Under the pieces are notes generated by a model. It made no database searches, was not told the origin of the DNA, and was given only the letters and a program-made list of their open reading frames with translations. A stretch of 64,000 nt of DNA, from contig CM060975.1 in the NCBI GenBank assembly GCA_030765065.1, forward strand, positions 167,620,993-167,684,992. Direction: 5' to 3'. This DNA comes from Deroplatys truncata. Its lineage: Eukaryota; Arthropoda; Insecta; Mantodea; Mantidae. The translations under genes and the position numbers were made by a program. This document shows, piece after piece, positions 1 through 11,860 of this stretch; positions within the stretch are counted from its first letter, which is position 1; each line of letters begins with the position of its first letter.

Positions 1-350
1 TTTTCAGACCCATGTACACATGCACTTTTTTTACTGCTTTGATGACAGGAACACGTCCCCCAAATATATGACACCAATAAAGATACACCTGCATATTCCA
101 TTATTATGTTTACAGTTTCTCCAGTATGTCATCTGACGGACATGCCTGAAAATTTATGATTGTGTTTGTTTTTGTTCCTATCCTATCGCAAAGGACAAAG
201 TGTTTGAATGTTTTTTTCCTCATATAATAAGCAAATAAAAAGCCTACTACCTGATTTGAAATAATACCACTATTGTATTGCAATTTTTAATAATGTAAAG
301 TGGATAGAAGAATCAGTTTTTAAATAACTATTGTATATATGCGCGCACGC

Positions 351-392
<42 letters not shown>

Positions 393-1285
393 TTTAACAC
401 TTAAGGTTTTCAAATAATATTTATTACTTTTTCTTTGTTCAATGCTTATTACATTCATAACAGCTACCGTGTAAGTACTTAACGTGTTATTGCTGTGAAG
501 TTAAAATTTCACTATATCTAATAAATTTTAACTACATTTTTACATAAGAAAAATATATTATAGCACCTGTCTTACAGTAAAAACAATGGTACTATGCTGA
601 AAACATTGACCGTGGTTAATATTTATTATCGTTATATGGAGTTAAAGAATGTGTGATGCATTCTAAATACTATGATTAAGTAAATTATGAAGAGGGGCAG
701 TACGTTTTAAAAATTTAAACCAATCTTCTAAATATATTACGAATTTTAGTTGCCCATTTGACTCTCATTTCAAATTCACACATGTTAATGTTTTATGTTC
801 AGCAGATACGTGCATCCTCAGTGTTTCCTATCATAATGACATCTTGGGTCAGTTTTCTGCGATCATTCGTTTCTCATTCTTCTGCCGAATTTCTAAATTA
901 TGAAGGCGTATTTCATATCACTGTTTTTGCAGCTTTTACCATTGACGTCGAATTAACACTTATTATTTATTTTCAGATAAATTCTATAGACTTCTAGAAC
1001 CTATTATAACTTCAAACGATTTTAATTCAAGCAGCATAACTATTCCACTTATATCGAACCACACATTGTCCGTTATGTACACTAGACCTAGGAGAGAGTA
1101 TTTACGAAGCATAAAATATAGGTTTAATCCGTTATACCTTTTGTTTTTCATATATTTTCTTAGAGTCTTTCACAGAAAGTTAGTCACTCTCATGCACAAT
1201 TCGCTTCATTTAAGGTAATTTGTAGTGCCTATTACCGTTGAAGCGATTACTTCTGGTCTCTGGGCCGATGTGAGGGCAGCGCCTC
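1..1285. other. AT-rich stretch without recognisable gene
   Basis: Apart from one TG microsatellite I see no coding, RNA or mobile-element signal here. Open frames are short, lack family motifs and are typical of random AT-rich DNA. Confidence 0.6.
352..391. repeat. (TG)n microsatellite
   Basis: Uninterrupted TG dinucleotide run of about 40 bases, preceded by a short GCGC-containing spacer. It creates a spurious His/Thr-rich open frame on the minus strand. Confidence 0.95.
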
Positions 1286-1298
1286 TTGTAGGTTTCTA
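1286..1298. repeat. Left target-site duplication of SINE
   Basis: TTGTAGGTTTCTA occurs here and again at 1864-1876, a perfect 13-bp direct repeat bounding the SINE between them. This is the expected product of LINE-machinery insertion. Confidence 0.85.
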
Positions 1299-1863
1299 GA
1301 ATTGGATTGGATTGGATTAGCTACGGAAGGGACTCGGCACTGATCCACACAGGTGATGTACTTACGCCCCACATGGGGGCGTCCCCGGGAGGAAGGATGA
1401 GGCGAAAGGAGATACCGGGCTGCCGGAACCAGGAGTGAAGGCACAGCAATGACAGGGTCCCTAAGTTTCCAGATAGGAACTCCCCGCAGGCAGATCGGAG
1501 ACCCCACCCCATACAGAGGGGGTTCAATGGCCCTCAATGGGATTCAGATACTCCCGACAGCCAGTCGAAAGCCGAGGGACCGAGAGAGTCACAAAGAACA
1601 TCTTTTTTCCATGCCACACTGCACCGAAACACCACCAACACTTCTAACCCTGAAAGAGACTAACGGATGAAAGATGAAATTAAATGAGAATGGAGATGAA
1701 ATGGAGGGACAGAAAATTCGGGAAATGTGAGAATCCTTCCCAGCATTTGCCTGGCGACCCGGGAAAATCCTCATTAAAGACCCAGGTTCAGGTAGGTCAG
1801 CCACGGAAATCTCCCACTCGAATGCGGGCCACAGACGAAACCATCTGAGCCATCCCGCTCGGT
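1299..1863 (-). mobile_element. tRNA-derived SINE, full length
   Basis: Read on the minus strand, the element begins near 1863 with a tRNA-like head: a box A resembling TGGCTCAGATGGTT, then a box B-like stretch containing ATTCGAGTGGG. A body with a GGATTTTCCCGGG motif follows. The 3' end is a short (ATCCA)n tail, seen on the plus strand as repeated ATTGG at 1301-1318. Perfect 13-bp direct repeats flank it. The 3' half is shared with copies near 53.0, 53.4 and 60.8 kb, so this is a repeated family in this genome. RNA polymerase III promoter function is known for the class and inferred here. Open frames inside it are incidental. Confidence 0.85.
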
Positions 1864-1876
1864 TTGTAGGTTTCTA
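1864..1876. repeat. Right target-site duplication of SINE
   Basis: Identical to 1286-1298 over 13 bases. Confidence 0.85.
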
Positions 1877-2114
1877 AAGTGGAATTCTGAATATGAATAA
1901 ATAACTTAATTTTGTTGAGCCTGCAAACTAATTTTGATTCATTTTATTAATAATTGCTCCTAATAAATTCTGATAAACGGGGATTCTTTATTGGATTATC
2001 AAAGCTTGTTAACGAAAGTTCGTTGATAAGCTAGTAATGCTTTGCCTTCAATTCTATCTTTTTCTACTTTGGGAATTATTTGTCTTATTTTGTGTTACTT
2101 TCTTCAACATTAAA

Positions 2115-2185
2115 TCTCTATCTCTCTCTCCCCCTCTCTCCCTCTCTCTCTCGCTCTCACATACTCACACACACACACACACAAA
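2115..2185. repeat. (CT)n/(CA)n compound microsatellite
   Basis: Runs of CT with C interruptions, followed by about nine CA units. Confidence 0.9.
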
Positions 2186-2261
2186 TTCACATCCCCTTTA
2201 TACTCTTATATTCTAGGGAGTATACGGAATAACCATGGCTGAAGAATCATTTCCATCCTCC

Positions 2262-2331
2262 AGCCGGAAATGGAAACCGAGACATCTGGATTTGAAGTCT
2301 AGCGTGCTAACCACTAGACTACAGAGGCAGT
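2262..2331 (-). mobile_element. tRNA-like SINE head fragment
   Basis: On the minus strand the sequence reads as a tRNA-like segment with a box A (TAGTCTAGTGGTTAGCA) followed by a box B-like region. The remainder of a SINE body is not obvious. The acceptor stem does not pair, so I call it a SINE remnant and not a tRNA gene. Confidence 0.5.
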
Positions 2332-2734
2332 CTAAGGTAATCTGTGCTTAATTGGTCACGTTGGCATTAGAACCTTATTTAAGTATTTAATGTGTAAATT
2401 GAGATAATATAACTTATTATACAATCATAGAATGGGTGCAGTTACATATTTTCAAACTTTTATGGCACTATTTAATTTTAGCTTATCATTTTAGGTTTCT
2501 ATGTTACGCACTTCTTATAAATATGCAAAAAAATGTGTTCTTTGCGCGTAGTGGTTCTCTATGAGTTTTGATCGTCGTGATACTGTTTTGTACAACAAAG
2601 GATTCAAAATTGCGAGAGAATATAAATTAAACAGCAATTAAAACAATATTAAACAACTGATCAATGTGGCTTTCAACATAGCCATTTACACTGAAAATTA
2701 AATGAATAATATACAAGTAATTCATACCCTTTTA

Positions 2735-3300
2735 CTTTCTCTACTACGCACTTGCAGTAAGTGAAAGAAGTAATGTATTTTACCGAAAAATTCGATGCCA
2801 AAATTTCACCGAAAATACATGTTTTGAGATCCCTCTAAACAAAACAAAAAAAAAAAACAAATTTCAGAATAAGGTCCGTAGGTGTGTGTCTGTGAACTCG
2901 GTTAAACAGAAACAGTTCAGCACCTTCCAAGGATACGTCAGGAAGACTGAAAAAATTCTCCCAACCTAAAATACCCTTTACATGGACAATGTTTCGTTAT
3001 TTTTTTCTCAAATATGGCCCAATGATTATGGTCAAAACACTATATGTTTAAGATATTTTCATGACAAACAAAAGGTATTTCTTGGATTTTCTGGGAATAG
3101 CCGCTGAAGTGCTCTTTATTCTAAACTATACCTACTTTTGTATAAATGGTAAAGCGTAAGAAATTGACAAAATGTTATGCACAGCACACAATTTACTATG
3201 CAAAATACAATTTTTGTGGCGTCAACCATTTTCCAGACTTTTTTGTTACTGGTTTGAATTTTCAGATACTTTATACGTTTCTCAACTGCAAATTGCTATT
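2735..3300 (-). repeat. Unnamed repeat family X, copy 1
   Basis: Minus-strand copy of a family also seen at 26.4, 52.4, 55.5, 56.0, 61.7 and 62.9 kb. Shared landmarks are a block ending TCGAATTTTT then a GTGGAAT-like segment, a short CA run preceded by CAGA, and a terminal hairpin formed by CTTTCTCTAC-like and GTAGAGAAAG arms (here 2742-2775). No coding capacity is seen. Confidence 0.55.
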
Positions 3301-4514
3301 CTTTTTTCTTATTATTTGTTTTAAATGTTAATGCAAAGAGAGCAGAATTTCAAAGCTATCTTTGAAATGATTTGGGTATTGCTTTAGCTCACTTATTTTT
3401 CTTATATCGAGAAGTAAATGTGTAAAAGAGAAGTAAAGGTTTATCCGTATTAATAATAAGTGGGTACAAGGATAATCTTTTGTAAGAAGGTTTGTAGCAG
3501 AGTGAGTAGAGATTGTCATGTGATGCAACACATCAGATTTTTAATACAAATAACGTTTCGCTCTTTAGTATTGATATTCTGAAGTAGTGCTTTAGAAGCT
3601 TCCCTTCATTTGACTGTAATAACACTCCTGAAAAACTGTTAATTAAAGAACGGAGGGAATTTTTCTTGCAACAGCCAAGAGTACCATTACTCAAAATTTG
3701 GATAAGAAGTTCAAAATGGTAAAAAAGTGAGATAGAATAGGAAAAAAAGGAGTAAGGACGTGTATTTGTTCCTTTGTTTTTAATCCTACTCCCACTCCCC
3801 TGCTATTACGCTTTTGGAGAAATGAGTATATTTGCCAATAGATATTCTCGCTTTGTCGCATAAACAGGTCCTGCCCTAATATACCTTAACAACGTTATTC
3901 ATTTCAACGCCGTGAGCAAATGTTTACAAAAGTTTGAAAGAAATCACGTAGCTCTTTCTGTAGTGTGTAGCATCTTGAATCTATTAGTGAATGCTAGGCT
4001 AGAAACACAGTTTTGACTTAGTGCATCCATCCATCCATCATCGGACTGTGTTACAGAGTAACCTGTTGCATCAGGTAATTATACACTCGAATTCTTCATA
4101 TTTGATGTTAATAACCTGCCATTTTTTAAATTTTGAAATCAAAGATATATTAGGCTGGAAAAAGTTAATCATTAAAATAAGAATATTAATTTAATGCAAT
4201 TATTTAGGGTATGCTAAAATTAAATATTACTCGTAAGTACTTCTCTTCCTAATGTGTCTTAGTAATATCTTTTCATATTTATCCAGCCCAAAAATTCAGT
4301 GTAAACAATAAAAAATCATACTGAATGCTATGGTCAAAATTTACATTCTTCAGGACAATAAAATGTGCAATTTGACTTTATAATTTCAATTAAATTTCCA
4401 CTAATAATAAGACTAAATATTTTTGTAACCTGCAACCACAAAATCCTATTTTCAGTATGTTTAGATACCTTGCATTACCTACGTTTGCCATTTTTATCAT
4501 CTTTTTTTTAAATA
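3301..4514. other. No recognisable feature
   Basis: AT-rich DNA. A short CATC run occurs near 4025-4040. No protein family, RNA or repeat boundary could be supported. Confidence 0.5.
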
Positions 4515-4522
4515 TTCACAAG

Positions 4523-5676
4523 TAGGGATAGAACTTCAATATCTTCGATATTTTCGATAGTATCGAAGTATGCCTAATAGTTTGAGATAAACCTTCTATA
4601 ATTTTTCGATACTTTTAAATTTTTAAGTGACGCATTATTGAAAGTTTCTGCGTTTAACGTTGTGCTAGATAAGCAATGAAACTTCACGTTATTGCCTCGC
4701 CCATGCCCCCAAAGAGTTGCTGGACTATAGTTCTTGATGGATCTTTATTCGTTTCCTGTGTATAAATGAATGCAGAATTCCATACACTCTTGTGTCTAAT
4801 TGAAAACAACAAAACAATAGGGGGGAGTATAGGTACTCCTATAATATGTAGCGTTAACTGAGTTATGAATGGAGCTAAATGAGTGTTCTACAATAGCCTG
4901 GTTTTGTTACTCACTCTGTCACTACATTTACCTACTCTGGGGACCATAATCCAACAGAAACAGATCGGAACTTAAGGTGTGAGTTAATACATCCCATGGA
5001 AATATTTGTTCTTTTCCCCCATCTGTTTATGTTTTCACTAATCAAATTTGTATTAAACATGTATATGCTAATGTATGATGTACGGTGGGTAACCCACACC
5101 CTTAGTATGCTTCAGAGTATTATAGGCTAATTATTCATTACCGGATTAAAAAAATACATATGTTATGTCGTAGTTGTGAATATTGGTAGGATAGTGTAAC
5201 ATAGAATTTATTTTTAGTTGTTTGAGTTTCAGGTAAAATATGTATTAGTTTATACATTGAAGAATGCAAAATAAAGAGGAATTGCTAGTATTTCTATGGA
5301 TAGAAATCGTTTAAAAGATAGTTTTCAGCACAAAATATATTACACGAAAAGAGAAGCAAATAAATTATTACTATTATTATTATTATTATTATTATTATTT
5401 ATTAGCCTTGACTAACAATAGGGATATATAACCTGTTATATTATTGAGATAAAACATTCCTGCCGATTGGAGAATGTCAAACAAGAACAATTTCTGATTT
5501 AGCTTGTATACAATACAAAATTGGTTACATGTGTTTATACACAGAAAACTGCGTATAAGAACATAATTCAAAGAACACGAAATCGCCTTTACAGCTATTT
5601 TATAAAGTGAGTATCGAGTATCGGTGTTCAAAATCCAGTATCGTGTATCGAGAAATAGTGTATCGTACCATCAGTA
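4523..5676. mobile_element. hAT-like non-autonomous element, copy 1
   Basis: Starts TAGGGATAGAAC and ends with the imperfect inverse GTACCATCAGTA. Both ends are crowded with TATCGA-type subterminal motifs. Flanks are an 8-bp near-duplication (TTCACAAG at 4515-4522, CTTACAAG at 5677-5684), the size expected of hAT elements. The body aligns over hundreds of bases with 27476-28462. There is no transposase reading frame. The hAT assignment rests on end sequence and duplication size only. Confidence 0.5.
5365..5400. repeat. (TTA)n microsatellite
   Basis: ATT/TTA trinucleotide run inside the hAT-like element. In copy 2 the corresponding position holds a shorter run next to a nested palindromic element. 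Confidence 0.9.
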
Positions 5677-5684
5677 CTTACAAG

Positions 5685-8428
5685 GAAAGTATTACACCAC
5701 TCATGGAAATTGAAATTCCTGTGAAAGAAGCTATGTAGTATAAGGAGGCCACACACAATTCATCATCTGCCATCGAAAACGAACGTCATATCCATATATA
5801 ATACATGGAAATAATACTTCCATTAACTAGATCGAATGTACAGCCCTGACTGCTTACTGGATTGTCGCACGTGGTTTGGGGACAGCAACTCAGATTACCG
5901 GTTTCAAAGTTGCGTAGGGAATGTGAACAGGGTGCTCTCTCCAGTTATTCGAACTGCGCGCACTAAATTGAAACGTGATTCTGAAGCAGGGATGTCAATC
6001 TGGATTGCATATTGAGTTGCCGCTGAAGGCTCCCAGCTTTGGCACCTCGCAATTAAAACTGGCAGCTGATGTTTTGGGCGTGACTTCCTTGTACCACATA
6101 GTCTCTTTCAAAGGTATTTCTGGAAGCGTTTCGTCATGACGGGTCTGATACTTCGTTTGTTAGAAGTACACTGTAGGAGTTTTCTGTATATTAGTTTTCT
6201 GATGATCAGATCAGGGTGAGGTCAATCTGAGAGAGTGCTTTGATGCTTACCTGCCCGTGATGGGTTTCACCTCTTATTGGACCGGATGAGGGTTGTAAGT
6301 GATAGGTGAAAATGAGGTAGAGGGATTGATAAGAGCCCTTCAACGGTTAGTTCTATGATGGTCCAGCGTATAACCGTTGATGTAAAACTCCTATCATACA
6401 ATGTTCATATAACAAGGCTTACAGTATAAATCTATTTTGTTTTTAAATTAAGTATCTAATAATTTATAATAGCCCACACTACAAATACATTACAATGATC
6501 CAGATCCATAATTTATGCCGTTCAACAACGTTCCTACGTTTATATATAGAGAGAAAGCCTGTTAATTTACAAAACAGTTGTTACTGGTCATTAGAAAGCC
6601 CCAAAAAGCTTGTTACACGATCGCACTGCGTAATGGCGCGCAATTAGCACAAAAAGAATAATCACTCTCATGTTTTTTCAGAGGAACAATCAGTACTGAC
6701 CGATATATAGAACCAAATTATTTTCCCTCAGTTAATTGAAGGGGAGAGAATGTGCAGCACGTTACTAAAATGTTCACCACCAAAATACATTACATGTTGT
6801 AATTCCCTTGTTCAAAGGGTTATAAACTGAGAGTAAAGGGTTGCAACATTCAGACTCGTTGACATCTTGCTTAAGGCACTACTAATATATCAAATTCGAC
6901 AGTACTGGATTGTCTTCGCAGAAATACTAACACAGCCACACAGATTACTAAAAGAACCATTTGCTATAGTTCTTATTGTTGTGTCACATTTTTCTGGCAT
7001 CTGTTTTATAATGATATTTTTACTCCTGCTTACTTCGAAAAGGCAAACATAATTACAAAATTAGAAGATAATTAAACATCAGCACTATTAATGGAAATGA
7101 TGACATACTTTGGCGCTGAATAGATCTTATTTAAAACTTGGATATAGTGATAATGGCAACGTATTGTTCTCTAACATATGAAGGCAGTAGATCCTAATTG
7201 GTATTAAGTCTTATTTATGTACTTATATACAGTTTTATAGTATTCTTAGAAATAGCTAAGCTTTCCTTTATATTTCTTTTTAATTCCAGAATTCCCAAGT
7301 TATACATTAAATTATTGTTTTACTAAGCAAAATGGAATAACTGAGCTTGGGGAATAAAATGCATTACGTGCATAATCAATGTGCTTTGTTGGTTTAAAAA
7401 ACTATGGACCAACATGTTGGAAAAAGGATTGTTAAAAATTCTACAGCTCCAGAATTTCCAGTCACTTGGCAATGCTATAATATTACTCCTTATTTATCAT
7501 GCGCTGTAAAAAATTCTCTTGTATTGGTGCCATAATACGTAAACTTCATTCACCTTTATTCATGACAAAATGATATACTTTTAATTGGCAATCCGAACCT
7601 TATATTCACTCGTGGGTTCCCATTAGGTAATCTATATTGGTTTTATTATTTAAGGTTTTTGTCATTTAGGAGAATCAGTTTTTTTTCTCAAAACGTAAAC
7701 ACCAGCAATGTCTTTGCTTTGCTATGCAGCAGGAAGATCTACTCAACTAAACTGTGAATCTACGGATTTTAGAGCAGCTCGTCCGGTTGCACAGCTAAAC
7801 GAGAGAAGCTGCCGATGAATCAAGGGTTTAGATCTAATCATCTGATGCACCTGCTTTAGGAAAAATAAAATTGGTTGAGCTGTAGGTATCCATCTCAAAC
7901 ACACTGTAAATTTACATTAATTAATCTGGAAAATGCACAAAATAGAAAACAAAGTTTGTTTCCTCGATTGTAAAACATCAGATGCTTCACAGCATTTGTA
8001 ACTTTCCAATTAAAGTGGCACAAACTATTTATTTTCTTCTTTTGCTAGGCGCAAATAGAGTATGTTTTGCTCGCTGCCGGATGCTCAATTAATATTTCAA
8101 CGTTACAATTAAAATGGCACGAAGTATCCATTGCCCCTTTTTGCAGGGACACATACACGCCTGTTAACTAATGAAATACCTAAGTATTTTCTCATTACGT
8201 GCATAAGTTATTTATAACTTAATCTATAATACTGATCACTAATAGACCTCTGAATCCTGATTTCCCAATCCTGATAAGCCCAAAATTCAAGCATATATAT
8301 AAAGCAAGTACCTAAAATGTTAAATTTTGTAATCAAGAAACGCAGGAGGCATTCATCATATAAAACAGTCCCACTACATTCTACATCCATTATACTTGAT
8401 TTTCAAAAGCAATCCTTGGAATTTACTG
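5685..8428. other. No recognisable feature
   Basis: Nearly 2.7 kb of AT-rich DNA. The 6.2-6.4 kb part is richer in G+C and may be an old repeat, but I could not match it to anything else in the window. Open frames at 6867-7052 and 8317-8595 have no family motifs. Confidence 0.45.
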
Positions 8429-8460
8429 GGAGAGAGAGAGGGAGAGAGAGAGAGAGAGAG
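8429..8460. repeat. (GA)n microsatellite
   Basis: AGAGAG run with a GGGA interruption. Confidence 0.9.
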
Positions 8461-9007
8461 GCTTGTTTCACTCAAAGCTTCCTCTTTACTATGTCAAACG
8501 TTTCCCAAACTTTATTTGTGCACATTTTCCTACAGATACACGAGCAGATAGGAGACTGCTTAAAATATCCTTCAGATTACTTGCGCTCTGTATGAGCCCA
8601 CTTGCAGAGAGTTACCTGAGTATTTCAGGTTTAGAGAAACCGCAGAAAAATATTATTAAAAAATCATTAGCTGAGACTATAATATGAGTTCTTCGGGATA
8701 CTAAGATAACCTGCTCCTCTTAACAACGGAGATGGTCTAAAATGTTCGTATAAATGTCCAAAACCTAAGGACGAGATGGCTAAAGTAACATAACAAATGA
8801 ACTACTTGTTGGAAGTAGATGAAGGAACGGAAGCATGTTACCAGAGGTCTCTTACATGAACAGAAAAAGCTGGACGTCACATGGCGAGCTTATAGTGCCA
8901 AATGGGTCTGGTCCCACAACACGGGGCAGTTGACGAAACAGGACAAGACGATATATGGTGATTAGCGAGCTCTTACGGTTCACTATAGTGGTGTTCTTCA
9001 TTGAAAT
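8461..9007. other. 5' flank of Tc1-like element
   Basis: Probably includes the 5' non-coding part and terminal repeat of the Tc1-like element that follows, but I could not define the inverted repeat. Confidence 0.35.
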
Positions 9008-10030
9008 ATGGCCCGTAGACACCATTTTGATGACTTCACACGAGGAAAAATTATCAGGAAACTATAAGAAGGGCGAAGTGTAACGTGTTGCTCAGGAGTT
9101 TGGAATTGCTCACAGGATTATTTCACGTTCGTGTGGAACCTTCCAAACCACAGAAACTGCTGTCCCAAGGAGAGATGGTGGTCGAACACGCTCAACTCAG
9201 TAGCAGATGGCCGCTACATTGTGCAACAGGCAAGAAGGGATCCACGCCAAACAGCGGGTGCAATTGCTACCAGATTTAACAGGACGTCTAGGCACGCAAT
9301 TGCACGATACACAGTGGCATGGCGACTACACAGAGGTGGTCTCTTTGCCCGTGGCCAGTACGTTGTGTTCCATTGACATCCGCAAATCGGCGGCACCGTT
9401 TGCGATGGTCCCAAGAGCATCAAAATTGGAGCAACGAGGAATGGGGTCACGTGCTCTTCTCGGATGAGAGCAGTTCAGTCTAAGTAGTGAATCTCGAGTA
9501 CCCTCATCTGGCGAGAGGTGGAAACAAGTAATGAGCCCAGGAACATCCTTGAACATGATCGTTTTGGTGATCCGTATGTTATGGTTTGGGGAGGCATAAT
9601 GTTGTATGGACCCACCGACCTCTAAATCTTTGAACACGATACGCTCACTGGTCAACGATTGTGATACGGTACTCTTTCCCCATGTGCGTTTTTTCAGGGG
9701 TGCAGTAGGCCCTGACTTCATTTTTATGAATGACAATGCGCAACCACATCGAACAGCGCAAGTGGAGGATCTCTTGGAACGAGAGAATATTCGGCGAATG
9801 GACTGGCCTGCCCGTTCCCCGATTTAAATACCATCGAATACGTGTGGGATGCTTTGGGCAGACACATTTAAGTACATCCACACGCACCAACGACCATCCA
9901 ACAGTTGTCAACAGCGCCGGTGGAGAAATGGAACCATCTACCGCAAGAACTGCTTACCAACCTTGTGGCCAGCCTGGGAGCACAATGCAGAGCATGCATT
10001 GCTGTCCGTGGTGATCATGCACCCTTTTAA
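9008..10030 (+). pseudogene. Tc1-like transposase pseudogene
   Basis: Decayed Tc1-family transposase, the cut-and-paste enzyme that excises DNA at TA sites. It starts at an ATG with MARRHFDDFTRGKII, typical of the family N-terminus. A helix-turn-helix region follows (frames with ARRDPRQTAGAIATRFN). DDE landmarks remain: Asp codon at 9463-9465 in a SDES context, Asp at 9732-9734 in MNDNAQPH, and Glu at 9836-9838 in a NTIEYVWDA context. The C-terminus (CIAVRGDHAPF) ends at a stop at 10028-10030. The coding sequence is broken by several frameshifts and stops (for example a one-base loss near 9820 in RSPDLN), and parts of the middle are missing. An AATAAA at 10107-10112 could be the element's own polyadenylation signal. 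Not functional. Confidence 0.9.
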
Positions 10031-10106
10031 GCACCATGTATCTGTTTCTGTAAATCTAGAGAGCCATCATAGGTCGTATTGACTTTAGTGTAACTTATGG
10101 TCTATG

Positions 10107-10112
10107 AATAAA
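10107..10112 (+). promoter_or_regulatory. Candidate polyadenylation signal of Tc1-like gene
   Basis: AATAAA lies 77 bases after the relic transposase stop codon. Confidence 0.4.
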
Positions 10113-10385
10113 AGTGGCATTTCTGTTCGTCTCATTGCATATTTCGTTTAGTTGCCTACTGTAGCATACCGTAGCAGTTTCTTCTATGCATGATTTAAGC
10201 TTCATCGAGCAATATTACTTAGCAGTGTCACAGCATGCGAATATCACTTTCGTCCTTAGGTTTAACACACGTGTGTATATCATTGTTACCATGAATTTCA
10301 AGAAGATTTATGTATTAATGCGTTACACGTTAGTTCAGATTGTGGATTATATGAATGCACATTGTGGCTTTGTCGGTTTTTCGAC

Positions 10386-10930
10386 TGTAACTTCTCTCAG
10401 TTCTCAGTGTCAGTGTTTTGATCGGGTTCAACTTTCACAGGGACTTCACTTAGTTCACAGTCAGTTCCTAAGGTAAACTAGTTCAATTTCCCGTCACTTC
10501 ACTTCCTTCATAACTTGGCCTCTTCTTCTGGACAGTTCACTCGCTGGGGAATCGAACACAAGACCTCCATAATCTTTCGCTCCACAGCAGCACCCGCTAC
10601 ACGCCGATAATCGTCACAAACTCGCTCGGAGAACAGCATCCCTCATCGTACCGGAAACTCAACCTCCAACTCGCTCGCTCACTGACTGACTGATTCAGCT
10701 CATTGATTGTCTCCGCGAGAAGGCTCGCTTCTATTCTAGAATTATCTGATATGCGTTCAGGAGGAGCGGGAAGGAACTTCCAGAAAATTATGGTTATCTG
10801 CTGATAGCGTATCTGATGTTTACGCTTGGCGAGAGGGTTGCTTATCTGTATTTACCTCGACTTGGCAGCGCTGACCTCCCGATAACCTTTGACCATAGCC
10901 TCTGCGTCATATAATGTAAAATATAGTACC
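10386..10930 (+). repeat. LTR-like interspersed repeat, copy 1
   Basis: Aligns along most of its length with 58995-59590 in the same orientation. Shared blocks include TCTCAGTTCTCA, AGTTCAATTT.CCGTCAC, TCGCTCGCTCACTGACTGA, GCGAGAA.GCTCGCTT, and a final block resembling CC.ATAACCT...TAGCC. Length and composition suggest a solo LTR, but I see no clear target duplication or internal region. It could be another repeat type. Confidence 0.6.
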
Positions 10931-11159
10931 AAAACGCTGTTGGATGTAACTATGGATAGGTTTCAGTAATTGTTTCAGACGTTATTGAAAACACCCAATG
11001 GAATTCTCCTAACGAAATTGCATCTTAAAAATAAGTGCTTCATGCCTATTACTAGATTGTTTTAACACAAAAATGTAATAACACAGTGTTATATTTTGGA
11101 TTTGTTTAACGACAAAAATGTACGAATTAAGGCCATGTCATAGTTTGTGTCATAGAATG

Positions 11160-11860
11160 ACTTCTCGGTGGATCGGACAGTGAAAATGGTGGACAACTTC
11201 AAGCTTTCAAAGACTCGCGTTACCATTGTCTTCAGCGAACGAGTAGTGAGGACAACGACGACCATGTTAGGGACTCTGGTCCAGCTCCAGTATTTCTCGC
11301 GTACCTACCTTGAGGGTCTTTGGCACTGAATCGGGTTGCGGGTTGCACTATGTAACACTGAAAATTCTGTGAACGCCAAGGTCCTTGGGACAAACCTAAA
11401 ATACGCATAATTTTGTCTGTGATTCCATTGTTAGTAAGCAGTCTCACGAAGTTTATGGAGGCGGATCACTGGAACGAAAAGTAGGCAGTGAGCTTGATTT
11501 ATGGCAACCAGACTGCAGGTTTCTGACTTAGGTATTATTCAAGGTATTGTCTACAGGCTCTTTGTGTAGCTGTGTTGTTCTGGTTTCGCCAGAATGGTCC
11601 TTGCTCTGCTGATAGTGTTGGTAACACCACTTTCTTGTGGTCCGGATGATGGTAGTTCTCCTTTGTTTGGTACAGGTGTGTAGGTTTCCTGTACATGTAC
11701 TGCCTTATTCCATCTCTATGGTGAGTTTAATGCCAGGGGAAGTGCTGTTGAAATGTGGAAAAACTGCCCATGTTGCCGGGTTACGAAAGTGTCGTCTACA
11801 TATACACACGGTGCAAACTGGGCATGGTCGAAAGATTCCATGTGTATACTGACTTAGCTG
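11160..11860 (-). pseudogene. Penelope-like reverse transcriptase fragment
   Basis: Read on the minus strand, the sequence encodes the RT catalytic motif YVDDTFV (11782-11802) followed by a glycine/histidine spacer. Further downstream come segments resembling YRKPTH and a YQTKENYHHPDHKKVVLPTL-like stretch, the order seen in Penelope-like element RTs after the palm domain. Further 3', a fragment resembling the family's KIMRILG...SAKDPQGR connector is visible near 11.3-11.4 kb. A GIY-YIG endonuclease could not be recognised. Frameshifts and stops are frequent, so it is a 5'-truncated dead copy. The family assignment rests on motif order only. Confidence 0.6.

Noticed and set aside
758..997. 79-codon open frame
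   Set aside because: AT-rich, no family motif, no neighbouring splice or regulatory signal.
1247..1804. Several open frames of 68-96 codons
   Set aside because: They overlap a SINE with clear boundaries on both strands.
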